Shown piece by piece: positions 1-6,427 of a stretch of 9,650 nt of DNA (position 1 is its first letter; every line of letters begins with the position of its first letter). Source of the stretch: an uncultured Blautia sp. (GTDB taxonomy: Bacteria > Bacillota > Clostridia > Lachnospirales > Lachnospiraceae). The stretch covers positions 1-9,650 of the forward strand of contig UQCM01000080.1 of NCBI GenBank assembly GCA_900539525.1, read 5' to 3'. The notes beneath the pieces were generated by a model. That model ran no database searches and was not told the origin of the DNA. It was given only the letters and a program-made list of their open reading frames with translations. A program made the position numbers and the translations under genes.

Positions 1-15
1 GAATGCTTCGCATTC
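1..15. repeat. Short perfect hairpin, GAATGC-TTC-GCATTC
   Basis: A perfect 6-bp inverted repeat (1-6 with 10-15) surrounds a 3-base loop. On the minus strand it reads with a C-GAA-G triloop, the same loop as hairpins at 8292-8314 and 9601-9611. It starts exactly at the window edge, so it may be part of a longer element. No run of T follows, so it is not a typical terminator. Confidence 0.6.
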
Positions 16-28
16 GACCACACCGCGG

Positions 29-50
29 CAAGTACGCCAAGGCGTACTTG
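29..50. repeat. 10-bp perfect inverted repeat upstream of the ATPase gene
   Basis: CAAGTACGCC (29-38) and GGCGTACTTG (41-50) are perfect reverse complements separated by AA. The hairpin lies 60 bases before the ATPase start codon and directly after the hairpin at 1-15. No T-tract follows (next bases are AATTTAGG), so it is more likely an intergenic palindromic repeat or a leader structure than an intrinsic terminator. Confidence 0.65.
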
Positions 51-109
51 AATTTAGGAATGGAAAGCCGGATAACGAAGATCTGCAGTATTATCAGCAG
101 GAGGTATTT

Positions 110-1807
110 ATGGCAAGAACAGTAGGAATCGGAATACAGAGCTTTGATAAAGTGAGAGAAAATCAATATTTTTATATTGATAAAACTTCTTTTATAAAAG
201 AATGGTGGGAAAGCGGGGATGATGTGACACTGATCACCCGCCCGCGCCGTTTTGGGAAGACTTTAAATATGAGTATGGTAGAGGAGTTTTTCTCAGTTGA
301 TTATGCGGGGCGGAGAGATCTTTTCGAGGGCCTTTCTATCTGGGAGGAAGAAAAGTATCGGAAGCTGCAGGGGACATATCCGGTGATCAGCCTGTCTTTT
401 GCACGAGTGAAAGAGACAAATTATGCGGATACCAGAGAAAGATTATGCCAGATTATAAGGAATCTCTATATCAAGTTTTCTTTTTTGAAAGATAGTGGAG
501 TACTGGAAGAGGCAGACAAAGCCTACTATGAGCGAATTCTGGCAGATAAAGTCAGCAATACTGATCTGACGGCTGCAATTTATCAGATTTCCGGATATCT
601 GTACCGCTATTGTGGAAAAAAAGTAATCATCCTGCTGGACGAATATGACACGCCGATGCAGGAGGCATATGTGGATGGCTTCTGGGATGAACTGGTGGGA
701 TTTACCAGAAGTATGTTTAATTCTGCATTTAAGACGAATCCCTGGCTGGAACGGGCTATTATGACGGGGATTACAAGAGTAAGCAAGGAGTCTATCTTTT
801 ATGATCTGAATAATCTGGAGGTGGTGACCACTACATCAGATAAATATGAGACTTGTTTTGGTTTTACCGAAGAAGAAGTGTTTAGATCTCTGGATGAATA
901 TGAGTTGGGGGGACAAAGAGAGAGGGTAAAACAATGGTATGATGGTTTTGTATTTGGCCATTATAAGGATATTTATAATCCATGGTCCATTCTAAATTTT
1001 TTAGATAAAAGAAAACTTTCCACCTATTGGGCCAATACCAGTTCCAATAGCCTGGTGGGAAAACTTCTACGGGAAGGAAACCGTGGGATCAAAGAAAAAT
1101 TTGAAGCTTTGCTTCAGGGAAAAGTTGTGCGAACATCTATTGACGAGCAGATCGTATACAATCAGCTTGATAATGATGAGACTGCGGTCTGGAGCCTTCT
1201 CCTGGCAAGTGTTTATCTGAAGGTTCTGTCTTATGAACGGGAAGAATTTCTGGAATACGGGGAAGAAGCGGAATATGAACTTACGCTTACCAACTATGAG
1301 GTGAAGCGTATGTTTTACAATATGGTGCGCGGATGGTTTCAGGATTCCAGGGCAGATTATAATGATTTTGTGAAGGCCCTGCTGGTTGGTGATAAGAAAG
1401 CGATGAATGCATACATGAACCGTGTTGCATTAAATACCTTCAGCTATTTTGATACCGGGAAACGTCCCTCCGGAGAAGAACCGGAGCGTTTCTATCATGG
1501 GTTTGTACTGGGTCTGATTGTGGATCTGCAGAATCGGTATGTGATTACATCCAACAGGGAAAGCGGATTCGGAAGATATGATGTTATGCTGGAACCAAAG
1601 GATCCTCAGACGGACGACGCAATCATACTGGAATTTAAGGTGTATGATCCGGATGGTGAGGAAACGTTGAAAGATACCGTGGAGGAAGCCCTGGGACAGA
1701 TTGAAAGAAAACAGTATGCGGCACAGCTGGTGAGCCGGGGAATTCCCGGAGAGAATATCCGAAGCTACGGGTTTGCATTTCAGGGGAAACATGTACTGAT
1801 CGGATGA
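110..1807 (+). CDS. AAA-ATPase-like protein with C-terminal PD-(D/E)XK nuclease-like domain
   Basis: This 565-residue protein matches the family with an N-terminal AAA-ATPase-like domain and a C-terminal PDDEXK_9-type nuclease domain. Visible marks are the opening GIGIQSFDKVREN...YIDKT (6-26), a P-loop variant RPRRFGKT (44-51) where the family has Arg/Pro in place of the first Gly, a Walker B stretch KVIILLDEYD (171-180), GITRV (220-224), and a WYDGF...YNPWSI region (276-294). The C-terminal part has FYHGFVLG (461-468), SNRESGFGRYDV (481-492) and ILEFK (506-510). E484, D491, E508 and K510 are the likely nuclease core. The start is set by CAGGAGG about 6 bases upstream and by the family N-terminus; the same frame is open back to position 2, but that stretch contains the hairpins and is probably not coding. 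Family members occur in many copies per genome in Lachnospiraceae and Bacteroidetes. The cellular role is not established; proposals of nucleic-acid or defence-related activity are inference. Full family length, no damage seen. Confidence 0.9.
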   Translation: MARTVGIGIQSFDKVRENQYFYIDKTSFIKEWWESGDDVTLITRPRRFGKTLNMSMVEEFFSVDYAGRRDLFEGLSIWEEEKYRKLQGTYPVISLSFARVKETNYADTRERLCQIIRNLYIKFSFLKDSGVLEEADKAYYERILADKVSNTDLTAAIYQISGYLYRYCGKKVIILLDEYDTPMQEAYVDGFWDELVGFTRSMFNSAFKTNPWLERAIMTGITRVSKESIFYDLNNLEVVTTTSDKYETCFGFTEEEVFRSLDEYELGGQRERVKQWYDGFVFGHYKDIYNPWSILNFLDKRKLSTYWANTSSNSLVGKLLREGNRGIKEKFEALLQGKVVRTSIDEQIVYNQLDNDETAVWSLLLASVYLKVLSYEREEFLEYGEEAEYELTLTNYEVKRMFYNMVRGWFQDSRADYNDFVKALLVGDKKAMNAYMNRVALNTFSYFDTGKRPSGEEPERFYHGFVLGLIVDLQNRYVITSNRESGFGRYDVMLEPKDPQTDDAIILEFKVYDPDGEETLKDTVEEALGQIERKQYAAQLVSRGIPGENIRSYGFAFQGKHVLIG

Positions 1808-1826
1808 TGTTCCTGACAGCACCGCG

Positions 1827-1876
1827 AGAGATTACTTTGAGTATGTGGTTTTTGCCATATGCTAAAAGTAATCCCT
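1827..1876. repeat. Long imperfect hairpin between ATPase gene and envelope pair
   Basis: Positions 1827-1848 pair with 1855-1876 around a 6-base loop (TTTTTG). The 22 pairs include two mismatches (1839/1864 and 1829/1874) and two G-T wobbles. It lies 20 bases after the ATPase stop and 33 bases before the next start codon. No T-tract follows on either strand, so a standard Rho-independent terminator is unlikely. It could be an RNA processing or stabilising structure, or a palindromic repeat. Confidence 0.6.
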
Positions 1877-1908
1877 AAAAGAATACCGAATGAACAGGAG
1901 GAGAAGGA

Positions 1909-2427
1909 ATGAAGAGCAGGAACAGGTTATGGGTGCTCGCAGTGGTTCTTCTATATATACTGATCGCTGTGCTGCTGCTGGTGCTGAAGCCTTTTGACTT
2001 ATTCTTTGGCAGCGGAGTCAGTATTGACCCGGAAAACCCGGAGGGGTTGGAGGATGTGCTGATATCGGAAGAGAGAATGGAGATCACAGAGCTTACAGTC
2101 AGTAAGAATGGCGACAGCGGGACAGTTTATGCAGCTGTGAGGATGCCGGACTATAGCAGATGTCTGATGGAGGCATATGAAAGAGCTGCCGGTAAGGATC
2201 AATCTGAGGAGAAACAGAACAGGCTGTTTTATAAAGAACTGATGAAGATTTTAAAAAAAGAAGAGGGAGATTCTGTCCTTGTGGAGGTTACGACTGATTC
2301 TGACGATAAGGAGACAATCATGAGAGAGGCACTCCGCGTGGAAATGACGGAATTTTTGAGTGAGCTGCTGGAGAAGGAAGAGTGGGAGTTCGATGATCTT
2401 CTTCCGGAATCCAGTCCGGAACCGTAG
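1909..2427 (+). CDS. Small single-pass membrane protein, function unknown
   Basis: I do not recognise this 172-residue protein as a named family. It starts MKSRNR, followed by one hydrophobic segment (about 7-26) and then a KPFDLFFGSG juncture, so it is probably a signal-anchor protein with a short positive tail inside and about 140 residues outside. The exported part has a possible beta-rich segment (around 56-78), a charged helical stretch EEKQNRLFYKELMKILKKEEG (about 100-120) and an acidic C-terminus ending in PESSPEP. The start is supported by AGGAGGAGAAGG just before the ATG. The next gene begins 12 bases after its stop, so the two are almost certainly co-transcribed and may work together at the membrane. 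One Cys (in DYSRC) is present. Function unknown. Confidence 0.8.
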   Translation: MKSRNRLWVLAVVLLYILIAVLLLVLKPFDLFFGSGVSIDPENPEGLEDVLISEERMEITELTVSKNGDSGTVYAAVRMPDYSRCLMEAYERAAGKDQSEEKQNRLFYKELMKILKKEEGDSVLVEVTTDSDDKETIMREALRVEMTEFLSELLEKEEWEFDDLLPESSPEP

Positions 2428-2439
2428 GGAGGTGCCAAG

Positions 2440-4749
2440 GTGAAAAAATACAAAAGAGTTGTGTGGGTTCTGGTAGTCGCGTTACTGTTTTCAATCATAT
2501 ATCCGGCCAGTATGCAGGCCGCGGAGGGTGAGGACACTCGCTATCGGGATGAAGTGCTGGAAAATTATGAGGACTACCGTGAAGCTGTACCTGGCCTGTC
2601 CTGGCTGGTGACGGACAAAGATTATCATTATGAACGTCTGGCAGATTCGATAGAGAATTCTTCCGTACTGGTCCAGGCCGGGATGAAGACTGCCTATTTT
2701 GCCCTGGGTGAAAATCTGACCGAGGAGGACTGCCAGGGATACCTGATGGTGGTGATGCAGATCACAAAGTCGGGGATCCATGACGGTCTGCTTTCTCAGT
2801 CGGAGTATGATGCGACGAAGAAATGGCAGGATTATGTGACGGATGCCGAAGGAATTGCAGCAGATTTTATCGTTGGGCAGAAGGTGGCGGATCGGGCGAA
2901 GAAGGTTCAGACTGCCATAGGCATCAATGCGAATCTGCTGAAGGCACTGGTGGATACGAAGGAGGTTGCGATACAGTATCAGCGTGTGGCAGCTGAGTAT
3001 TCCAGTCAGCAATATTTTCTGGAGGCCATAGCGGAGTATACAGATGAAAAAGAGCTCAAAGCAGCTGCGTACACGCTTCTGGAACTGATCGATTACCAGC
3101 TGGCATACAACCTGGAGATGGTTTATAAAGAAGAGAAGATTGCAGGAAAGATGTTGCTGGATATGGAGGAGGATCTGATCAGCGAGAGCTTCCTTGAATG
3201 GATGAATGAGAAGAAGAAGGGGATGTCTTCAGAGGCTGCCAAAAAGCTCGGGAAGCTGCAGGGTGTGGCACAGAAAGGATATCAGCTTTATAAACGTATC
3301 AAACTGGCGGCTGATATTGCAGTTTTTGTGGGTGATCTTTCAGTGGGGAATGAATACCGCTATCTGAAAGAGGTCATGATGATGGATAAGATGGCGTCGG
3401 CACTTCAGAAAGCAATCGATAAGAGCAGTCCGGACCGGGAGATCAGCAAAGACTCCAGGTATGAGGCTATTGAAGCGCAGGTTCCGCTGCTGTGCGCTCT
3501 CTGCGGTGTGCGGGTACGGGGAGAATACTGCGCGAACATGATGGCAAAAGGGGAACATACCTTTCTGAAAATACTGGCTGACAATAAGGAAGAGCTGGAT
3601 GCTTATTATCAGAAGGCATTGGAGTTTCTGCAGAAAGAGTATCAACAGATTCAGGAAATTTTAATTGTAGATGATTTTACCGTGACGCTGATGTGGCATG
3701 AGATAAAAGAAACGTATGATCGGAGCAGCGGCGAGCTGCAAAGTGATATCCGCGGCCTGTATCCATCTGTCAGTTATCCGGGCGGTGATAAGGCCACTGA
3801 GAAGATGGAGGAAGTGCTGGAGGCAGCGGCAAGGGAACATATGGAGTATTACAGGACAGATACCTATTGGACAGATCCAAATGCCGATCCTCCGATGTTC
3901 GATTCGTATAATTTTGCAGAAATGAATCGTATCCCGGAAACGAGAATGGATGAAAATGTTATCAGCATTGCGTATTACGTGACTACATACTATGCAGGCG
4001 CAGCTCATCCTTTACACGGTTCCATGTGCTATAATTTTGATACGAAGACAGGTGAACAGATTACACTTGCAGATGTTATCATCGATCAAACGGCATATCA
4101 GAGTCTTTGTGATCTGGTATATGAAAAATTATCAGAGGGAATGGATACGGCAAATGAGAATGTCGTAGGGAACAATGCAAGAAGTGAACTTCAGGAGTAT
4201 GGATTGACAGACTGCTATAAATACTGGTACTTTACGACAGAAGGGTTGTGTATCTCCTACAGTCCCTATCAGATCGCATCCTATGCGGCAGGTTTCATAG
4301 AGCCGGTGATTCCCTACAGCCAGCTGAAGGGGATCGTGAAAGACGAGTATCTGCAGATGGAGCCACGCTCTGAGAAAGGGGTCTTTATCACAGCGGAAGC
4401 ATCGGAAAGGATTGACATTACAGAAGCACGGAATGTGATCTGCTGTGACGGCCCGGGTGACTGCTCCCGGCAGGTGGGATTTACCTCGGATGAAATTATC
4501 TATGATGTGGATTTTTATGAAACAGAAAGCATAAATGCAGAATTAACCTATGCGTCTGCGGGCAAACCACTGATTTCTATCAGTTCCCTTTCTCCGAATA
4601 CCAGGGTCTTGATCCAGTGTGGCGTCAGCCGGGAGGAGAAGCCGAATCTTTATGTGAACTGGACAGACGGAGACGGGAACCGGCATACGTCGCTGTATGG
4701 AGTGGACAGCCAGGGAGAGCTTCTGGAAGCATATATTATGCAGCAATAG
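2440..4749 (+). CDS. Exported protein with RsiV/DUF3298-like domain
   Basis: This 769-residue protein starts at a GTG preceded by AGGGAGGTGCC. It has a signal peptide: MKKYKR, a hydrophobic core (about 7-22), and a likely cut near MQAAEG (25-30). Residues 30-400 are mostly helical and charged and match nothing I can name. Residues about 410-635 resemble the DUF4163/DUF3298 region of RsiV and PdaC: ISIAYYVTTYYAGAAHP (509-523), NFDTKTGEQITLADVI (532-547), and WYFTTEGLCISYSPYQIASYAAG (596-618) leading to a VIPYSQLK strand. A last domain (about 645-769) looks beta-rich. In RsiV this domain is extracellular and binds lysozyme, but RsiV also has a cytoplasmic anti-sigma part and a membrane segment, which are absent here. 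Cysteines include C352, C355, C364, C668, C669 and C675. Because it is exported, disulfides are possible. It lies directly after a small membrane protein gene that may anchor or partner it. No catalytic motif is evident. Confidence 0.8.
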   Translation: MKKYKRVVWVLVVALLFSIIYPASMQAAEGEDTRYRDEVLENYEDYREAVPGLSWLVTDKDYHYERLADSIENSSVLVQAGMKTAYFALGENLTEEDCQGYLMVVMQITKSGIHDGLLSQSEYDATKKWQDYVTDAEGIAADFIVGQKVADRAKKVQTAIGINANLLKALVDTKEVAIQYQRVAAEYSSQQYFLEAIAEYTDEKELKAAAYTLLELIDYQLAYNLEMVYKEEKIAGKMLLDMEEDLISESFLEWMNEKKKGMSSEAAKKLGKLQGVAQKGYQLYKRIKLAADIAVFVGDLSVGNEYRYLKEVMMMDKMASALQKAIDKSSPDREISKDSRYEAIEAQVPLLCALCGVRVRGEYCANMMAKGEHTFLKILADNKEELDAYYQKALEFLQKEYQQIQEILIVDDFTVTLMWHEIKETYDRSSGELQSDIRGLYPSVSYPGGDKATEKMEEVLEAAAREHMEYYRTDTYWTDPNADPPMFDSYNFAEMNRIPETRMDENVISIAYYVTTYYAGAAHPLHGSMCYNFDTKTGEQITLADVIIDQTAYQSLCDLVYEKLSEGMDTANENVVGNNARSELQEYGLTDCYKYWYFTTEGLCISYSPYQIASYAAGFIEPVIPYSQLKGIVKDEYLQMEPRSEKGVFITAEASERIDITEARNVICCDGPGDCSRQVGFTSDEIIYDVDFYETESINAELTYASAGKPLISISSLSPNTRVLIQCGVSREEKPNLYVNWTDGDGNRHTSLYGVDSQGELLEAYIMQQ

Positions 4750-4829
4750 AGTAACTGTACAGAGTCATGCAGATTTATAAATATTTGTCTTGGGGAGCCC
4801 TCTCACTGTGATTTTTGCTGAAAAACAGA

Positions 4830-4858
4830 TTGACTTTTTGGAGATCCTGTGTTATAAA
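4830..4858 (+). promoter_or_regulatory. Sigma-70-type promoter for tRNA-Trp
   Basis: TTGACT (4830-4835) and TATAAA (4853-4858) are spaced by exactly 17 bp, close to the housekeeping consensus. Transcription would start near 4865, about 11 bases before the mature tRNA 5' end, a normal short leader. This explains how the tRNA is expressed independently of the gene upstream. Confidence 0.75.
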
Positions 4859-4876
4859 TACTAAGTACTTTTGTAC

Positions 4877-4947
4877 AGGGGATTGGTCAAATGGTATGAC
4901 AGGAGTCTCCAAAACTCTTAGCGGGAGTTCGATTCTCTCATCCCCTG
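4877..4947 (+). tRNA. tRNA-Trp, anticodon CCA
   Basis: The 71-base gene folds as a full cloverleaf. The acceptor stem AGGGGAT/ATCCCCT is 7 perfect pairs with G73. The D stem is GTCA/TGAC with loop AATGGTA. The anticodon stem GGAGT/ACTCT carries loop CTCCAAA (anticodon CCA). A 4-base variable region TAGC follows, then T stem GGGAG/CTCTC with loop TTCGATT. A1-T72 and G73 are typical tryptophan identity features, and the 7-base D loop and 4-base variable region match the Bacillus subtilis tRNA-Trp layout as I recall it. CCA is not encoded (TTTC follows), so it must be added enzymatically. The gene stands alone between its own promoter and terminator; the usual tRNA-Trp place in Firmicutes is near secE-nusG, so this may be a second copy. 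Confidence 0.93.
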
Positions 4948-4954
4948 TTTCAAT

Positions 4955-4997
4955 AAGTCGAAAAGCCTTGTATATTCAGGTTTTTTCGGCTTTTTTG
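4955..4997 (+). terminator. Rho-independent terminator after tRNA-Trp
   Basis: AAGTCGAAAAGCCT (4955-4968) pairs imperfectly with AGGTTTTTTCGGCT (4978-4991), with some wobble or mismatch in the A/T part. The loop is about 9 bases, and TTTTTTGTTTTATTTT follows. Together with the promoter at 4830-4858 this defines a one-gene tRNA transcription unit. Confidence 0.8.
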
Positions 4998-5086
4998 TTT
5001 TATTTTGAAAAAAAGGGCATTGAATGAGGGGATTATTTTTAATGATTTGTATATTCTTATATACAGTCAGCCTAATCTGAGTTATA

Positions 5087-5632
5087 ATGAGAACAGCATA
5101 TACGGGTGTACGCTGTAACCTTAAACCAGAAAGGCAAAGCTGTACACAGATAAGATTAAGTGAAACGGACCTGCTCACGGGTCTTTGCAATCGAAATTCC
5201 TATCAACAGAAGTTGGAAACATTTTCTTCAATGTGCAATCAGGTGTTATCTTGCGTTTATGTAGATGTCAATGGACTCCATGAGATGAATAACATGAGGG
5301 GGCACACAGCCGGAGATAAAATGCTTCAGTTTGTTGGAAAAATATTACAGAGAGAGTTCGGAGAAAGAAATTCTTTCCGAATTGGTGGAGACGAATTTGT
5401 TGCGTTAGTCACTGGCGAAAAAGAAGAAGTGATACAGGCGAAAATTGACCGTGTCCAGGTTCTTATTGAGGAGGAATCTTATCATGTTTCCATTGGATAT
5501 TCTGCAGGAAATACCTCAGAAACGGACATATCTTTGTTGATAAGCACTGCGGAAAACGCATGTATGAAGCAAAGCAGTTGTTTTATCAACAAAGAGGAGT
5601 TGACAGAAGTGCAAGAAGGTGATGAACGGTAA
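5087..5632 (+). CDS. Stand-alone GGDEF domain, probably 5'-truncated
   Basis: The 181-residue frame holds a near-complete GGDEF (diguanylate cyclase) domain, which makes cyclic di-GMP from two GTP. Visible are the entry motif ETDLLTGLCNRNSY (26-39), the metal/GTP region YVDVNGLHEMNNMRGHTAGD (58-77; D60, N68, D77) and FRIGGDEF (97-104), so the active site looks intact. The inhibitory RxxD I-site is missing: the equivalent place reads FGER (91-94). Usually a sensor domain precedes GGDEF; here there are only about 25 residues, with no recognisable domain. The ATG at 5087 has no ribosome binding site and overlaps a TATAAT-like sequence (5083-5088), and no better in-frame start precedes the domain. 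It follows the tRNA terminator, so it needs its own promoter, which I cannot identify. It is either a decayed remnant of a larger cyclase or a small cyclase with an unusual start. The C-terminal helix (TAENACMK) is also divergent. Confidence 0.7.
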   Translation: MRTAYTGVRCNLKPERQSCTQIRLSETDLLTGLCNRNSYQQKLETFSSMCNQVLSCVYVDVNGLHEMNNMRGHTAGDKMLQFVGKILQREFGERNSFRIGGDEFVALVTGEKEEVIQAKIDRVQVLIEEESYHVSIGYSAGNTSETDISLLISTAENACMKQSSCFINKEELTEVQEGDER

Positions 5633-5689
5633 TAAATGGTTCCGGAACGCATGTCTACAGTGGTTACAGCAAAGTCAAAAAGGCAGTGA

Positions 5690-6322
5690 TCATGAAATAA
5701 TCTCAGAATGGGTGAGAATCCGGGAAATTGCTTTCATCCAGCGTCCTGCGAGCAGACGGTGTCCCTCCACTGTAAGATGTATGCCGTCTGTGGTGATTGC
5801 ATCGTAGCCACGATGTTCTGCGGCATCATTCAGAAAATCGTGGAGAGGCAGAAAGGGCAGTCCATATCTGGCGGCAGCAGACGAAATGGCCTGTTCCGCC
5901 AGACGGATTTCGCCGATCCACAGGGCATACTCCTGTGGACAGGGAAACAGGAAAGGTCCCATGCAGAGGATTTTGGCATGTGTATGAGACAGGATCTGCT
6001 CGAGGAGCATTTCATACTGCTTTGAAAAATCCTCCTTAGAGAAGCTGCTTTGGCAGTTTTTCGCAACCGCAATATCATTGATACCGATCAGGACAGTGAT
6101 AAAGTCCGGCTGACAGGGAAAGCAGTCCGTGGGAAGATTTCGTATCAGAGAAGGCAGGGTAAAGCCATCATGCCCTTTATTTATGAAAACAGCAGAAAAG
6201 TGCTCTTCGGCAGCAGTGTCGGAGAGTATTTTTACGAAGCCGTCACCCAGACCATTGTTCCGGGGCAGCCAGAGTCTGTGGGAATCGGTGATACTGTCAC
6301 CAAGAAATAAAAATGTTTTCAT
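5690..6322 (-). CDS. SGNH/GDSL-family hydrolase (esterase/lipase-like)
   Basis: This 210-residue protein has all the conserved blocks of the SGNH hydrolase fold: block I FLGDSITD with nucleophile S10, block II NKG (48-50, oxyanion Gly), block III GIND (80-83, oxyanion Asn82), and block V DGIHLTVEGH with D179 and H182 of the triad. Such enzymes remove acyl or acetyl groups from small esters, lipids or sugars; the true substrate cannot be told from sequence. There is no signal peptide, so it is probably cytoplasmic. The start at 6322 is chosen because AGGAGG lies 8 bases upstream and MKTFLFLGDS matches the family N-terminus; an ATG 39 bases further upstream lacks support. It diverges from nfo across 105 bp. 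Its 3' end converges on the GGDEF frame with a 57-bp gap and no evident terminator. Confidence 0.9.
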   Translation of the reverse strand: MKTFLFLGDSITDSHRLWLPRNNGLGDGFVKILSDTAAEEHFSAVFINKGHDGFTLPSLIRNLPTDCFPCQPDFITVLIGINDIAVAKNCQSSFSKEDFSKQYEMLLEQILSHTHAKILCMGPFLFPCPQEYALWIGEIRLAEQAISSAAARYGLPFLPLHDFLNDAAEHRGYDAITTDGIHLTVEGHRLLAGRWMKAISRILTHSEIIS

Positions 6323-6355
6323 CGGAAACCTCCTGTGTGCCTTCGGTGAGCAAGT

Positions 6356-6383
6356 TTGCAAAACCGTTCTGAACAGTTATCAA
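6356..6383. promoter_or_regulatory. Candidate divergent promoter region with palindromic operator
   Basis: AACCGTTC (6362-6369) and GAACAGTT (6371-6378) form a near-perfect palindrome around one T with one mismatched pair. On the plus strand it fills the space between TTGCAA (6356-6361) and TATCAA (6378-6383). On the minus strand TTGATA overlaps the same right edge, with only a weak -10 at the left edge. The layout suits a repressor or activator site serving nfo, the hydrolase gene, or both. The half-sites are inverted relative to a LexA box, so SOS control is not indicated. Confidence 0.35.
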
Positions 6384-6427
6384 TTTTCACGCAATATGGG
6401 AAAAATGTCAAGAAGAGGAGAATCAAA

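Noticed and set aside
2..109. The ATPase reading frame is open upstream of its ATG to the window start.
   Set aside because: The ATG at 110 has a strong ribosome binding site and the family N-terminus, and the upstream part is made of two perfect hairpins.
5027..5034. AGGGGATT repeats the first eight bases of the tRNA (4877-4884), suggesting an integration scar.
   Set aside because: Eight bases is short, attachment sites normally duplicate the tRNA 3' end, and no integrase gene is present.
5083..5088. TATAAT that could be a -10 box for the GGDEF frame.
   Set aside because: No acceptable -35 lies 16-18 bp upstream, and transcription from it would begin after the only ATG.
6362..6378. A LexA (SOS) box in front of nfo.
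   Set aside because: The Gram-positive LexA site is GAAC-N4-GTTC; here the order is GTTC-T-GAAC, so the half-sites face the wrong way.
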